Shown: positions 1 through 8,726 of the stretch, in pieces
Layout: each line of letters begins with the position of its first letter
Numbering within the stretch: the stretch's first letter is position 1
Assembly (NCBI GenBank): GCA_016699675.1
Contig: CP064985.1
Location: forward strand, 868,001-932,000
Direction of reading: 5' to 3'
DNA length: 64,000 nt
Origin: Austwickia sp.
GTDB lineage: Bacteria > Actinomycetota > Actinomycetes > Actinomycetales > Dermatophilaceae
Notes under the pieces: model-generated
What the model was told of the DNA's origin: nothing
Databases searched by the model: none
What the model saw: only the letters and a program-made list of their open reading frames with translations
Translations under genes and position numbers: made by a program

Positions 1-1016
1 GGCTTCCCGTCCGCAGCTGCCTCGCCTGCGCGGAGCCCGCGGCCGGGTGCGCCCGCTCGCGGCGCCACGACGTCGCGGCCCTGCTCGCGGTCGCCCGCGC
101 GCTGGTGGGTCGCTGGGAGCTGTCGCGCGCGACGCCGTACGCCGCGGCCGCGCACGCCGCGCTGCTCGCGGAGCTGCACCACACGCCCAAGCCCGGCCTG
201 GTCGACCTGCGCAATACCGGCGCGCACGACGACATGGACGTGCCCCTGTTCGAGGCGAGCGCCGAGGCCATCGTCGGCGCCCTGGGCCAGTGCGAGACCC
301 TCGGTGAGCTGGCGGGGGCTTCGGCGTCCCCCGCGGCGCTGCCCCGGCTGCTGGCCCAGCTGCGGCCGGTCGGCCTGGCCGCCGAGGCCCGAATGCTCGA
401 CGCCACGGGCGGCGTCAACACCCACCGCGGCGCGATCTTCGCGTTCGGGCTGCTGTGTGCGGCGGCGGGATACCTGCGCGGCGCGGGCCGGCCGGTGACC
501 GTGGCCGCGGTTGGGGAGACCGTCGCCCGCATCGCGGCCCCGACGCTGGCAGAGCTCACGGTGCTCGCGGAGCTCTCGGGCGGTCGGGGCCGAGAGGCGT
601 CGCACGGTCTGGCCGCGCACACGGCGTACGGGATGCGCGGGGCGCGGGGGGAGGCCGCGAGTGGTTACGCGACCGTGCGCGACCGGGCGCTGCCCGCGTA
701 CCGGCGCGTGGTCAACGCCTCCGGCGACCAGTCGGCCGCGCTGGCGCAGGCCCTGCTCGAGTTGCTCGCCGCGCACGACGACACGAACCTCGCGGCCCGG
801 GGCGGCCGCACGGGCGTGGCGCTGGTCCGCCGCCGCGCCACCGAGCTGCTGGCCGCGGGCGGGGCGCTGGCGCCCGGGTTCCGGGAGGCGATGGAGCGCT
901 TCGACGACGAACTCATCGCCGCGCGCCTGTCCCCCGGCGGCACGGCGGACCTGCTGGGGGTGACGATCTTCCTCGCCGGGCTCGCCGGGTTCGACGGGCT
1001 CGACGCGCCCGATTAG
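1..1016 (+). CDS. citXG: CitX-CitG fusion, 5' truncated (apo-citrate lyase prosthetic-group enzymes)
   Basis: The frame is open from the first bases of the window, so this is the 3' part of a longer gene. The first ~30 residues (RSCLACAEPA, then CARSRRH) match the C-terminal end of CitX, the enzyme that attaches 2'-(5''-phosphoribosyl)-3'-dephospho-CoA to the acyl carrier subunit of citrate lyase. The remaining ~300 residues are CitG/MdcB (triphosphoribosyl-dephospho-CoA synthase), with KPGLVD, GVNTHRGAIFAFGLL and GGTADLLGV. A GTG at 105 could serve as a separate CitG start, but the open upstream frame with CitX residues makes a fusion more likely; CitXG fusions are known in other bacteria. 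The lyase subunits would lie to the left, outside the window. It ends with TAG 18 bases before the convergent VIT gene. Confidence 0.85.
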   Translation, partial: LPVRSCLACAEPAAGCARSRRHDVAALLAVARALVGRWELSRATPYAAAAHAALLAELHHTPKPGLVDLRNTGAHDDMDVPLFEASAEAIVGALGQCETLGELAGASASPAALPRLLAQLRPVGLAAEARMLDATGGVNTHRGAIFAFGLLCAAAGYLRGAGRPVTVAAVGETVARIAAPTLAELTVLAELSGGRGREASHGLAAHTAYGMRGARGEAASGYATVRDRALPAYRRVVNASGDQSAALAQALLELLAAHDDTNLAARGGRTGVALVRRRATELLAAGGALAPGFREAMERFDDELIAARLSPGGTADLLGVTIFLAGLAGFDGLDAPD

Positions 1017-1034
1017 CCGCGGCGCCACCGGCGA

Positions 1035-1769
1035 CTAATCGAGCCGGGCCCCGAAGAAGCGGCCGATCCAGTACGTGACGCCCATCGCGATCAACCCGCC
1101 GACGACGTTGCGCAGCACCGCGGCCCAGACGTTGGCGCGGCCCAGCCGCGCCGACAGCACGCCGGTGATCGCGAGGGCGACGACGACGGCCGCGACGGCC
1201 ACCGGCACGGCGTACGCGTGCGGCGCGAGCAGGATCGCCAGGAACGGCACGAAGCCGCCGACCGTGAACGCCAGCGCCGACGCGCCCGCCGCCTCCCACG
1301 GGTTGGTGCGCTCGGTCGGGTCCAGGCCCAGCTCCAGGTCGGCGTGCGCCGCGAACGCGTCGTAGTCCGTCATCTCCCGAGCCGCAACCAGCGCGGTGGT
1401 CTCCGACAGGCCCCGCTTGCGCAGGATCCCGGCGAGCTCGGCCAGTTCCTGCTCCGGCAGCTCCTGCAGCTCCTGCCGCTCCAGCTCCAGGACGCCGCGC
1501 TCGGAGTCGCGCTGGGCGCTGACGGAGACGTACTCCCCCACGGCCATCGACATCGCGCCCGCCGACAATCCCGCCACCCCGGCGGTGACCAGCGCCGATG
1601 GGGGCGCGTCGGCGCCCGCGACGCCGATGAGCAGCCCGGCGAGGGAGACGATCCCGTCGTTGGCACCGAGCACGGCCGCGCGCAGCCAGTTCAGGCGGCC
1701 GCCCACGTCGCCCATGGCGTCGTACCAGGCGTGAGTGCCCGGGGCGGGCTTGTTCTTCGGCGTGGGCAT
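1035..1769 (-). CDS. VIT1/CCC1-family Fe/Mn transporter
   Basis: This integral membrane protein of about 244 residues belongs to the vacuolar iron transporter (VIT1/CCC1) family, which moves Fe2+ or Mn2+ out of the cytoplasm. The N-terminal helix holds the family signature RAAVLGANDGIVSLAGLL. After the second helix comes a charged cytoplasmic stretch rich in Glu/Gln (roughly residues 95-150), placed like the metal-binding insertion of the family. Three more helices follow, the last in VVGGLIAMGVTYWIG. An upstream in-frame start at 1826 exists, but the ATG at 1769 has AGGAGG seven bases in front and is preferred. The gene is divergent from mug, with about 100 bases between the starts. The transported metal cannot be read from sequence. 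Confidence 0.85.
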   Translation of the reverse strand: MPTPKNKPAPGTHAWYDAMGDVGGRLNWLRAAVLGANDGIVSLAGLLIGVAGADAPPSALVTAGVAGLSAGAMSMAVGEYVSVSAQRDSERGVLELERQELQELPEQELAELAGILRKRGLSETTALVAAREMTDYDAFAAHADLELGLDPTERTNPWEAAGASALAFTVGGFVPFLAILLAPHAYAVPVAVAAVVVALAITGVLSARLGRANVWAAVLRNVVGGLIAMGVTYWIGRFFGARLD

Positions 1770-1871
1770 CGGTCCTCCTGCGAGGTCCGTCGGGGTGCGG
1801 ACCAGGCGCGCATCGAATGGTCGCATGGGGGGGTCGGGTCACCAACTCGAGCCGGCTGACATGCTCGGGGC

Positions 1872-2477
1872 ATGGCAGCGAGAACGCGACCACGCGGGGA
1901 CCTGTCGGCGTACGCCGGGGCCGTCGTGCCCGACCTGCTTCCCGGCCCCGGCGAGGGGCCGCTGCGACTGTTGTTCGTCGGCATCAACCCCGGCCTGTGG
2001 ACCGCCGCCACCGGCGCGCACTTCGCCCGGCCCGGCAACCGCTTCTATCCGGCGCTGTTCGCCGCCGGCATCACCGACCGCCTCATCGACGCGTCCAGCG
2101 GGTACGCCGACGCCGACCGCGCCCACCTGCTCGAGCGCGGCCTGGGCATCACCAACCTGGTGCCGCGGGCGTCGGCGCGGGCCGACGAGCTCGGCGTGGC
2201 CGAGCTGCGCGCCGCCCCCGATCGCCTGGAGCAGCTCGCGATGCAGGTGCGCCCGGCCGTGGTGGCCTTCGCGGGCATCACGGCGTACCGGATCGCCTAT
2301 CGCGCCCATCGCGCCGTCGCCGGCCGTCAGGAGCGGCGGGTCGGCCCGGCGGAGGTGTATGTCGTGCCCAATCCCAGCGGGCTGAACGCCCACGAGAACG
2401 TGCCCAGCCTCGCTGCGGCGTACGCGCGAGCCGCGACCGCGGCGGGCATCAATCTTAAGCCCCGCGAATCGGTCTGA
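1872..2477 (+). CDS. mug: G/U mismatch-specific DNA glycosylase (Mug)
   Basis: This 201-residue protein of the Mug/TDG branch of the uracil-DNA glycosylase superfamily removes uracil or ethenocytosine from mismatched DNA during base-excision repair. The first active-site motif is GINPGL (about residues 37-42), with the Asn that positions the water in Mug. FARPGNRFY (51-59) follows in the expected place, and the second motif is NPSGLNAH near the C-terminus. Length fits the family. The ATG at 1872 is the first in frame and lies just after the VIT promoter region. It appears monocistronic. Confidence 0.9.
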   Translation: MAARTRPRGDLSAYAGAVVPDLLPGPGEGPLRLLFVGINPGLWTAATGAHFARPGNRFYPALFAAGITDRLIDASSGYADADRAHLLERGLGITNLVPRASARADELGVAELRAAPDRLEQLAMQVRPAVVAFAGITAYRIAYRAHRAVAGRQERRVGPAEVYVVPNPSGLNAHENVPSLAAAYARAATAAGINLKPRESV

Positions 2478-2601
2478 CGCGCCGACCTCTTCGCGACAGC
2501 GGTGGTGACTGGGCTGGCTACCTCGGCGTAAAGTCGATAGGCGGGGGCGTGCTGACACGACGGGTGAGGGCCCGACCAGGCGCAGGTCAGGAGGCAGGGG
2601 G

Positions 2602-3867
2602 ATGGCTCGAACCCGATGGCTGGACAGGGTCCGGCATCGTCCCGTCCCCACCGAGCCGGAGGCCCCCACCAGCCACACCAGCGAGCTGCTGAGCGCCTTC
2701 CTGGCCGACCCCGGCAGCACCGACCTGCGCCCGATCACGAAGGCGATGAGCCGGGACGTGGCCGGTTGGATCCTCGGGCACCCCGCGGTGCGAACGGCCG
2801 AGGACGCCTGGGCGCTGCGCGCGGCGCTCATCGCCAGCCCCGAGCTGCAGCGCCTCATGGAGCTGCGCCTGGACTGCCAGCGCCGCATGCTCGTCGAGGC
2901 GTTGGCCGAGGAGGACGAGGTGCCCCCGCTCTTCGTCGTCGCCCGCCTCGATGCGCTGCTGACCGGCGAGCACGACCAGTTCCTGCGGTTGCTGCCCCAC
3001 GACTCCGTGCTGCAGGTCGACGTCCGCGCCGCGGGGCACCGGATCGAACTGTGTCGCGAGATCTTCGCTCGGGTCCGCAAGTTCGGGATCCGGCCGGCTC
3101 TGACGGGGATTCAGGCGGACGGCAGCGAGGACGAGGTCGTCCGGCTGCTGGCCCCGGACGTGCTGATGCTCGACGTCGCCGCCCCGATGGACTACCGCGA
3201 CCGCCTGGAGGAGGTGGTCCGGTTGCGCGAGGAGGTCGCGCCGCACCGGGCCGCGGTCGTGATGGGCAGCGTCGCGACCGTCGTCGACGAGTGGGCGGGC
3301 AACGTCTGTGGCGCGGACTACCTCGCCGGCCCGCTCTACGACAACCAGGACCTCTCGGCCCTGACCCACGTACGCAAGGACTCGGCCTCCACCGACGACC
3401 TCAGCCCCTATGAGCAGGCCGCGTCGCGGTACCCCGCGGCGGTCGACAGCCTGGCGGTGGCGCTGGAGCGCGTCCGCGAGATCGTGTCCCGGGTGACCGC
3501 CTGCGGCGACCACGCGGACGCCTACGTCACCTACCACCAGATCCCGCAGATGCCCCAGGAGGTCTCGACGCTCATCGCGGAGATGGTGTCCTCGGGGGCC
3601 GCGGTGACCGCGCTGGCGCCCCGCTTCGACGGCCTCACCATCCCGGGGTTGACCTACTCCGCCGTCACCGCCGAGGAACCCCTGGCGCAGGGCTGGTCGT
3701 TCGTCGCGCTGCTGCCCGGCGAGGGTCACGTCGTCGCGGCGATGGGCCTGGACCATCGGGGCCACCCGCTGCGGCGGCGCCAGTCGTACGTCGTCGCCGA
3801 GGACCGGGATCTCGCGCTGCGCATCGCGAACCGCATCAGCCAGCGGGCTGCCGCGAGCAAGCACTGA
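2602..3867 (+). CDS. Degenerate EAL-like protein with DICT-like C-terminus
   Basis: A 421-residue cytoplasmic protein. The middle (about 115-260) follows the order of an EAL domain: VLQVDV, then RKFGIRPALTGIQ, then LLAPDVLMLDV, then CGADYLAGPLYD where EAL proteins have GADYxQGxxxxxP. The EAL signature and the metal-binding acidic residues are missing, so cyclic-di-GMP hydrolysis is unlikely; a ligand-binding or signalling role is inferred. The C-terminal 140 residues (QGWSFVALLPGEGHVVAAMG, then VVAEDRDLALRIANRIS) resemble the DICT sensory domain found beside GGDEF/EAL domains. The start has GGAGG about nine bases upstream. No linked signalling gene is visible. Assignment rests on pattern similarity only. 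Confidence 0.6.
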   Translation: MARTRWLDRVRHRPVPTEPEAPTSHTSELLSAFLADPGSTDLRPITKAMSRDVAGWILGHPAVRTAEDAWALRAALIASPELQRLMELRLDCQRRMLVEALAEEDEVPPLFVVARLDALLTGEHDQFLRLLPHDSVLQVDVRAAGHRIELCREIFARVRKFGIRPALTGIQADGSEDEVVRLLAPDVLMLDVAAPMDYRDRLEEVVRLREEVAPHRAAVVMGSVATVVDEWAGNVCGADYLAGPLYDNQDLSALTHVRKDSASTDDLSPYEQAASRYPAAVDSLAVALERVREIVSRVTACGDHADAYVTYHQIPQMPQEVSTLIAEMVSSGAAVTALAPRFDGLTIPGLTYSAVTAEEPLAQGWSFVALLPGEGHVVAAMGLDHRGHPLRRRQSYVVAEDRDLALRIANRISQRAAASKH

Positions 3868-3927
3868 CGTGGAAACGACTGGGCACCCCATGGCCCGAAC
3901 CCGTCGCGATGTGGGAGCCTGAGGGCC

Positions 3928-4653
3928 ATGTCGTGGGTCGACCTGTCCGGGCCCGGATATCCGGGGACCTCGCGGGGGTTGCACGCCTACGTCGCCACCC
4001 CGCCGACGCCCGGCCCCTGGCCCGGCATCGTCGCCCTGCACGAGCCGTGGGGGCTCGACGACGTGTTGCGGCGCCAGGCCGAACACCTCGCGTCGCTGGG
4101 CTATCTGGTCGTCGCGCCCGACCTGTACAGCGAGGGCGGCGGCCTGCGCTGCGTCCGCCAGGTGGTAACCGACATCGCGCGGCGGGACGGCCGGGCGTTC
4201 GCCGACGTCCAGGCCGCCCGACGCTGGCTGATGGGACACATCGGCAGCTCAGGACGGGTGGGCGTGATCGGATTCTGCATGGGCGGCGGCTTCGCGCTGG
4301 TGCTCGCCGACCGGGGATTCGACGCCGCCAGCGTCAACTACGGCAAGGTCCCCGGCGACCTCGACGTGCTGCGGGGGGCATGCCCGATCGTCGCCAGCTA
4401 CGGCGGCCGGGACCTGTTGCTGCAGGGCTCGGCCGCGCGGCTGGAGGGGGCGCTCACCGAGTTCGGGATCCCGCACGACGTGAAGGAGTACCCGCACGCG
4501 GGGCACTCCTTCCTCGGTGACGTGGCCAATACGCCGGTGGTCATGCGGCCGTTGGCCAAGATCGCCGGGGTGGGCCCGGACCCCGAGGCGGCGCGGGACG
4601 CCTGGGCCCGCATCGATGCTTTCTTCAGCAAGCACCTGGACCACCAGCGCTAA
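3928..4653 (+). CDS. Dienelactone hydrolase family protein
   Basis: This 241-residue alpha/beta hydrolase has the cysteine nucleophile elbow of the dienelactone hydrolase family, GFCMGGG (Cys about 117). An Asp in YGGRD (about 162) and a His in HAGHSF (about 193) complete a Cys-Asp-His triad, and LHEPWG near residue 38 supplies the conserved Glu. Such enzymes open lactone or ester bonds; members outside catechol pathways have unknown substrates. No aromatic catabolism gene lies nearby, so a chlorocatechol role is not supported. It stands alone and converges with the methyltransferase gene. Confidence 0.85.
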   Translation: MSWVDLSGPGYPGTSRGLHAYVATPPTPGPWPGIVALHEPWGLDDVLRRQAEHLASLGYLVVAPDLYSEGGGLRCVRQVVTDIARRDGRAFADVQAARRWLMGHIGSSGRVGVIGFCMGGGFALVLADRGFDAASVNYGKVPGDLDVLRGACPIVASYGGRDLLLQGSAARLEGALTEFGIPHDVKEYPHAGHSFLGDVANTPVVMRPLAKIAGVGPDPEAARDAWARIDAFFSKHLDHQR

Positions 4654-4665
4654 CCGCTCAGGACC

Positions 4666-4706
4666 GGCGCCGGCTCACCCCTGGCGCCGGCTCACCCCTG
4701 GCGCCG
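4666..4706. repeat. 17-bp tandem repeat across a stop codon
   Basis: The unit GGCGCCGGCTCACCCCT occurs twice back to back (4666-4682 and 4683-4699), followed by a partial third copy. The stop codon of the minus-strand methyltransferase (4692-4694) lies inside the second unit, so the repeat spans the intergenic junction. It was probably made by slippage. Confidence 0.9.
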
Positions 4707-5489
4707 ACAGCGCAGGAAGTGTCGCGTCGAATAGGCGACGAACGGCCCCTCGGCGCGGATCTTCGCGTCGAGCGCGCGCAGCTCCCGGTCGTACGCCTCC
4801 ACCGTGAAGTCCGGCACCCACCACACGCACTTGCGCAGCGTCCACACGACCGCCCCGATGTCGTGGAACTCCATCCGCGACGTCGCCAGGCGCAGCTCCG
4901 GCACCACGAGGCCCGCCGCCTGCGCCGCGGCGCCCTCGCGCACGGGATCCCGTGGGTCGCGGCCGCGCGGCTGCGGTCCGAGGAACCATTCGAACAGCTC
5001 GTACGCCGAGCGATGGCTCACGTGCTGAGCCACGTACCACCCGCCCGGCTGCAGGACCCGGGCGATCTCGGCCCAGTCCGGCCGGACCGGGTGCCGGCTG
5101 GTCACCAGGTCGAAGCTGGCGTTCGGGAAAGGCAGCGGCTCCCCGGGGTCGACCTGGCGCACGCCCACGCCGTACCGTCCGAGTGCACTTCTCGCGACCC
5201 GCGTGTTCGGCGGCCAGCCCTCGGTGGCGGCGCGCCGTACCGGCAGGCTCCCGCCCTCAGCGATCACCGCGTCCAGCGCCTCGGCGAGCACCTCCCCGCC
5301 GCCGGTGTCGACGTCGAGGGCCGCGGCGGCCCGGGACCATTCTTGCGCGAGGATCCGCGCGTAGCGCCATGGCGGCCGGTCCTCGCTGGCCCGACCGTGC
5401 AGCCACTCCCAGCCCCACCCCGAGACGTCCGCGGCCGCCGCCTCGTCGACGAGATCCTCGTAGCTGCGCACCCCGGCATCCTTGCGCAT
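4692..5489 (-). CDS. SAM-dependent methyltransferase, class I
   Basis: A 265-residue protein with a Rossmann-type methyltransferase core. Motif I is poorly conserved near DTGGGEVLAEALD (about 80-92). Motif IV and V equivalents are clear: PLPFPNASFDLVTSRHP followed by EIARVLQPGGWYVAQHV. The pattern is that of small-molecule or Methyltransf_11-type enzymes; the substrate is unknown. The stop codon lies in a tandem repeat. It reads in the same direction as the DUF1697 gene, which ends two bases from this gene's start, so the two probably form an operon. Confidence 0.75.
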   Translation of the reverse strand: MRKDAGVRSYEDLVDEAAAADVSGWGWEWLHGRASEDRPPWRYARILAQEWSRAAAALDVDTGGGEVLAEALDAVIAEGGSLPVRRAATEGWPPNTRVARSALGRYGVGVRQVDPGEPLPFPNASFDLVTSRHPVRPDWAEIARVLQPGGWYVAQHVSHRSAYELFEWFLGPQPRGRDPRDPVREGAAAQAAGLVVPELRLATSRMEFHDIGAVVWTLRKCVWWVPDFTVEAYDRELRALDAKIRAEGPFVAYSTRHFLRCRRQG

Positions 5490-5491
5490 CG

Positions 5492-6073
5492 CTACAGCGC
5501 GGCGAGGAGCTCCGCCATGGTGCGGACGGTGGCGAGGTTGCGGGCGGTGGCTTCGGGGGCGGCGCGACCGTACGCCGCCGCCAGCTTGCTGGCGTGGATC
5601 GAATGCGGAACGTGCAGGTAGATCGCCCGGGCACCCACGGTGATGCCCTCGCCGTCGACGGCGCGATCGGCGATGGCCTCGACGCGGGCGCGCAGCGCAG
5701 CCGGGACCTTTCCCTGCACGAGGGCCACGTTCACGTGCTTGGCGACCGCGGGGTCGTATGGCTCCTCCGCCAGCACCTGCGCCAGCGCCGGAGGGGTGAG
5801 CACGACGGTCGGGACCTCGAAACCGGCGACCTCGCCGAGCACTCGGGCGATGGCTTCGGCGTGCCGGGCCGCCGCGGCATCGGTGCCCTCGTTGGCCTGT
5901 GCTGACTCGGGCGGGACGCCGAACAGGATGTTCCCCGAGGCGATGTGGGTCTTCACCGGGTCCAATCCCAGCTCGGTCGGCAACACCTCGCGCACCCGAG
6001 CCATCGGGAGCTTGCGGGTGCGGCCCAGGTTGACCGCGCGCAGGAACGCGGCGTACGTCACGTGCTCACTCAT
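5492..6073 (-). CDS. DUF1697 family protein
   Basis: A 193-residue protein that begins MSEHVTYAAFLRAVNLG and continues with THIASGNILF, the conserved opening of DUF1697. The frame is open far upstream, but the ATG at 6073 is chosen because the family starts directly at the YxAFLRxVN motif and because a divergent thioesterase gene begins at 6120. Function of the family is unknown; its fold is alpha/beta ferredoxin-like. It lies immediately upstream of the methyltransferase gene. Confidence 0.85.
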   Translation of the reverse strand: MSEHVTYAAFLRAVNLGRTRKLPMARVREVLPTELGLDPVKTHIASGNILFGVPPESAQANEGTDAAAARHAEAIARVLGEVAGFEVPTVVLTPPALAQVLAEEPYDPAVAKHVNVALVQGKVPAALRARVEAIADRAVDGEGITVGARAIYLHVPHSIHASKLAAAYGRAAPEATARNLATVRTMAELLAAL

Positions 6074-6119
6074 CGCGTGCCCCCTCCCGGGCGTCGGTCG
6101 CGCTGGCACGATGCAGGCT

Positions 6120-6602
6120 ATGGGAGAACCGTTCACCGTCGCGATCCAGACCCGAGTGGGCGACGTCAACTTCACCGGGCACGTCGACAACGTCGAGGCC
6201 CTGCGGGTCGTCGACGAGGCGCGGATGCGGTTCTTCGGCCTGCGCAGCCCGCGCACCGGGGAGCACGCGCCGGGGGTCATGGACGCGCTCGCGGACGGCC
6301 TGCTCCCGGTGGTGGTCTCGCACCGGTTGGAGTACCACCAGGAGCTCCTGCCCTCGCTGGTCGAGCCGTACGTCGTGCGGGTCTGGACCGCCCGCGTCGG
6401 CTCCTCGTCCTTCACGCTCGACACGACGATCAGCCACGCCCCGTCCGGCGCGGCCCCCGCGGTGGTCGCCGAGACGACCCTGGTGGTGCAGGACCTCAGC
6501 ACCGGCCGCGCCAGCGAGATGACCCCTGCCGTCCGCGCCGCACTGGAGGCGCACGAGCGCGCCCCGCTGCCGCTGCGCCCCAGACCGGTCAAGGAGGAGT
6601 AG
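6120..6602 (+). CDS. Hotdog-fold acyl-CoA thioesterase
   Basis: A 160-residue single hotdog domain of the 4-hydroxybenzoyl-CoA thioesterase/YbgC type. After the first strand it has GHVDNVEALRVVDEARMRF, matching the family pattern H-x-D-N-x4-R-x2-E-x-R. It would hydrolyse acyl-CoA thioesters in the cytoplasm; chain-length preference cannot be told. Start codons at 6111 and 6120 are both possible and neither has a good Shine-Dalgarno. It is divergent from the DUF1697 gene with under 50 bases between starts. Confidence 0.85.
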   Translation: MGEPFTVAIQTRVGDVNFTGHVDNVEALRVVDEARMRFFGLRSPRTGEHAPGVMDALADGLLPVVVSHRLEYHQELLPSLVEPYVVRVWTARVGSSSFTLDTTISHAPSGAAPAVVAETTLVVQDLSTGRASEMTPAVRAALEAHERAPLPLRPRPVKEE

Positions 6603-6713
6603 CCCCGCGAGGGCTCAGGCCTCGGGTTTTGCGGGCGATGGGACGTCGGCGGAGCGGACCGCCCGGGCCGCCCCGCCCCCACCGGGTCGCGGCACGCCAC
6701 GCGCGGGAGGGGC

Positions 6714-8270
6714 ATGAACGGCACCATCTTCGCGCTGCTACTCCTCGCCACCTGCGCCGCCGTCGCCTGGGCGGTGTGGCCCCGCGGTAATTCGCGTGCC
6801 GGCGCCGCCCCCGCCGAAACCCCCGTCGTCGCCGCCCCAGCGCCGCCGCCGGAGAGCGCCACCGCCGGTACGCCGCAGCCCGTGCCCACCAGCCACGACG
6901 CCGGGCCGCCCGCCCTCGAACCCCCCGCCCCCGAAGCCCCCGAGGCCCGCGGTGCCGACGAGCCCCGACGTACGGCGCCGTCGCGCGCCGCCGACCAGCG
7001 GGGGCCACGATCCAGCCTGTTCGCCTACGGGACGGTCGCCGCCCCCCGCGGGCGAGCCGAGCCCGACGCGCCGCACGAGGGCGGCGTGCCGCCCCACACC
7101 GGGGACTACGCCTGCGTCCACGCCGCGACCACCGGCTTCTCCGCCGCGCGGGAACGGATCGTCGAGCTCGCCGTCGTGCACTGCGACGCCACGGGCGCGA
7201 TCCAGGACACCTGGACCACCCTGGTCGACCCCCGCCGCGACGACATCGGCGGCGCCGCGCTGCACGGCATCGCGCCCGGGATGCTCCCGGGCGCCCCGGC
7301 CTTCGCCGACGTCGCCACTGAGCTGCTGACCCGCTGCGAGGAGCGCGTGGTGGTGGCCCACAACGCCGGCCTGCTCGAGGCCTTCCTCGCCGCCGAGTTG
7401 CTGCGCGTCGGCGTGCTCGCTCCCACCCTCCCCGCGTTCGACCTGTTGCGGATGGCACCGCTCGCCGGCCCCGCCCCCAACGTCCGCCTCGCCACCCTCG
7501 CGCGCCGGGCGGGCCGCCGCCGCGACGTACCCTCCTCGGCCCTCGACGACGCCACCCTCCTCGCGGCGATCCTGCCAGGCGTGCTCAACCGCCTCGGGGA
7601 CCGCATCGCCTACCCCGTCGCGCCCTCGCCCCGCACCGCGCTCTCCACCACCCCGGTGGGCCGGCACCGGAGGACTGCCCCGACGCTGCCCCGCCCGGCC
7701 GGCACCACCGGCATGCCGCCGAACGGCTGGCTGGCCGACCTCATGACCGACCTCGCCATGAGCGCCGCCGAGGGGCACGACCCGCGGCTCGCGGCGTACC
7801 TCGACGCGCTCACCACCGTCCTGCCCACCGGCCGCATCGTCGCCGACGAGGTCAAGGAGTTGACCGGCGCGGCAGTCCGGGCCGGGTACCCCGCCACCCA
7901 GCTGCACGCGGTCCTGGAACGGCTCCTGGAGTCGGTGCGGGTGGCAGCCTTCGCGCGCGGCGCGGTCACCCAGGACCAGGTCCGGCACCTGCGCGCGGCC
8001 GCGCTCTCGCTGGGCATCCCGACGTACTTCGACGATCTCGTCCAGGCCCCGCCGCCGCCCGCCCCGACCCCCGGATCGGGCACGTTCAGCCGGCCGGTCC
8101 GCAAGCCGCCGCCCCCCGCGCCGCCCCCGCAGGCGCCGCGCTGCGGCCACTGCCTGCAGCCGGGCCACTACACGGCGGCCTGCCCGAAGCTGCGCCGCCG
8201 CGGCGGCGGACGGGGCCCGATCGGCGGCGTCCCGGGGCTCGGCCCCATCGACCCCATCAGCCCGATCTGA
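6714..8270 (+). CDS. Membrane-anchored DnaQ-like pseudo-exonuclease with C-terminal CCHC zinc knuckle
   Basis: A 518-residue protein of four parts. Residues 3-22 form a single N-terminal membrane helix. Residues 23-125 are a Pro/Ala-rich linker. Residues about 130-290 follow the DnaQ/RNase T exonuclease fold (VHAATTG, ERIVELAVV, HGIAPGML, HNAGLLEAFL, ALDDATLL). Four of the five DEDDh residues are replaced: the D-x-E of motif I is H136-x-A138, the motif II Asp is Leu, and the motif III His is Ser, so nuclease activity is unlikely. A helical region (about 340-455) follows, then a Pro-rich stretch and at 477-490 an exact CX2CX4HX4C zinc knuckle with an Arg/Gly-rich tail. A nucleic-acid-binding, membrane-tethered role is inferred. 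The ATG has GGGAGGGG in front. Confidence 0.75.
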   Translation: MNGTIFALLLLATCAAVAWAVWPRGNSRAGAAPAETPVVAAPAPPPESATAGTPQPVPTSHDAGPPALEPPAPEAPEARGADEPRRTAPSRAADQRGPRSSLFAYGTVAAPRGRAEPDAPHEGGVPPHTGDYACVHAATTGFSAARERIVELAVVHCDATGAIQDTWTTLVDPRRDDIGGAALHGIAPGMLPGAPAFADVATELLTRCEERVVVAHNAGLLEAFLAAELLRVGVLAPTLPAFDLLRMAPLAGPAPNVRLATLARRAGRRRDVPSSALDDATLLAAILPGVLNRLGDRIAYPVAPSPRTALSTTPVGRHRRTAPTLPRPAGTTGMPPNGWLADLMTDLAMSAAEGHDPRLAAYLDALTTVLPTGRIVADEVKELTGAAVRAGYPATQLHAVLERLLESVRVAAFARGAVTQDQVRHLRAAALSLGIPTYFDDLVQAPPPPAPTPGSGTFSRPVRKPPPPAPPPQAPRCGHCLQPGHYTAACPKLRRRGGGRGPIGGVPGLGPIDPISPI

Positions 8271-8368
8271 CCCCGTCGAGGCCGACAGCCGGACCCATCC
8301 GGGCGCCGAATCTCGTTCAGGTCCACCGGCGCCCTGCCGACAGGGAGCCAGGCAGGAAGGACCCCACC

Positions 8369-8704
8369 ATGAACGTGAATTCAGCCGACAGCTCGGCATT
8401 GGTTTCCGAGGTGTACGAGGAGTACCAGCGGTACGAGCGCTACCTCGCGCTGGCCTTCGGGCTGGGCACCGTCGTCGTCGTCTCGATGCTGTGCCCGGGC
8501 GCGACCTGGGCCGCGTCGGCCGCGCTGCTGCTCGGGATCTGGGCCGCGTTCCGCCGCTACCACCTGGCCGTGCACCGCTATGTGGGCTCCCCGAGCCCCG
8601 ACACCGACCAGGCGCTGCAGCTGTGGGGCACGACCGCCCAGGCCTGCATCTGGGGCGCGATGCCCATCACGCTCGCACTGCTGGTGCTTCAGGTCAGCGC
8701 CTGA
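8369..8704 (+). CDS. Small membrane protein of unknown function
   Basis: A 111-residue protein with about three membrane helices (roughly 27-45, 46-62 and 90-108) and a short polar N-terminus. I recognise no family. The ATG at 8369 has CAGGAAGGA in front. It lies in the same direction about 100 bases after the pseudo-exonuclease gene and runs up to a convergent tRNA-Ser. Confidence 0.7.
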   Translation: MNVNSADSSALVSEVYEEYQRYERYLALAFGLGTVVVVSMLCPGATWAASAALLLGIWAAFRRYHLAVHRYVGSPSPDTDQALQLWGTTAQACIWGAMPITLALLVLQVSA

Positions 8705-8726
8705 ACTACGGAGCGCTGGAACGTTA

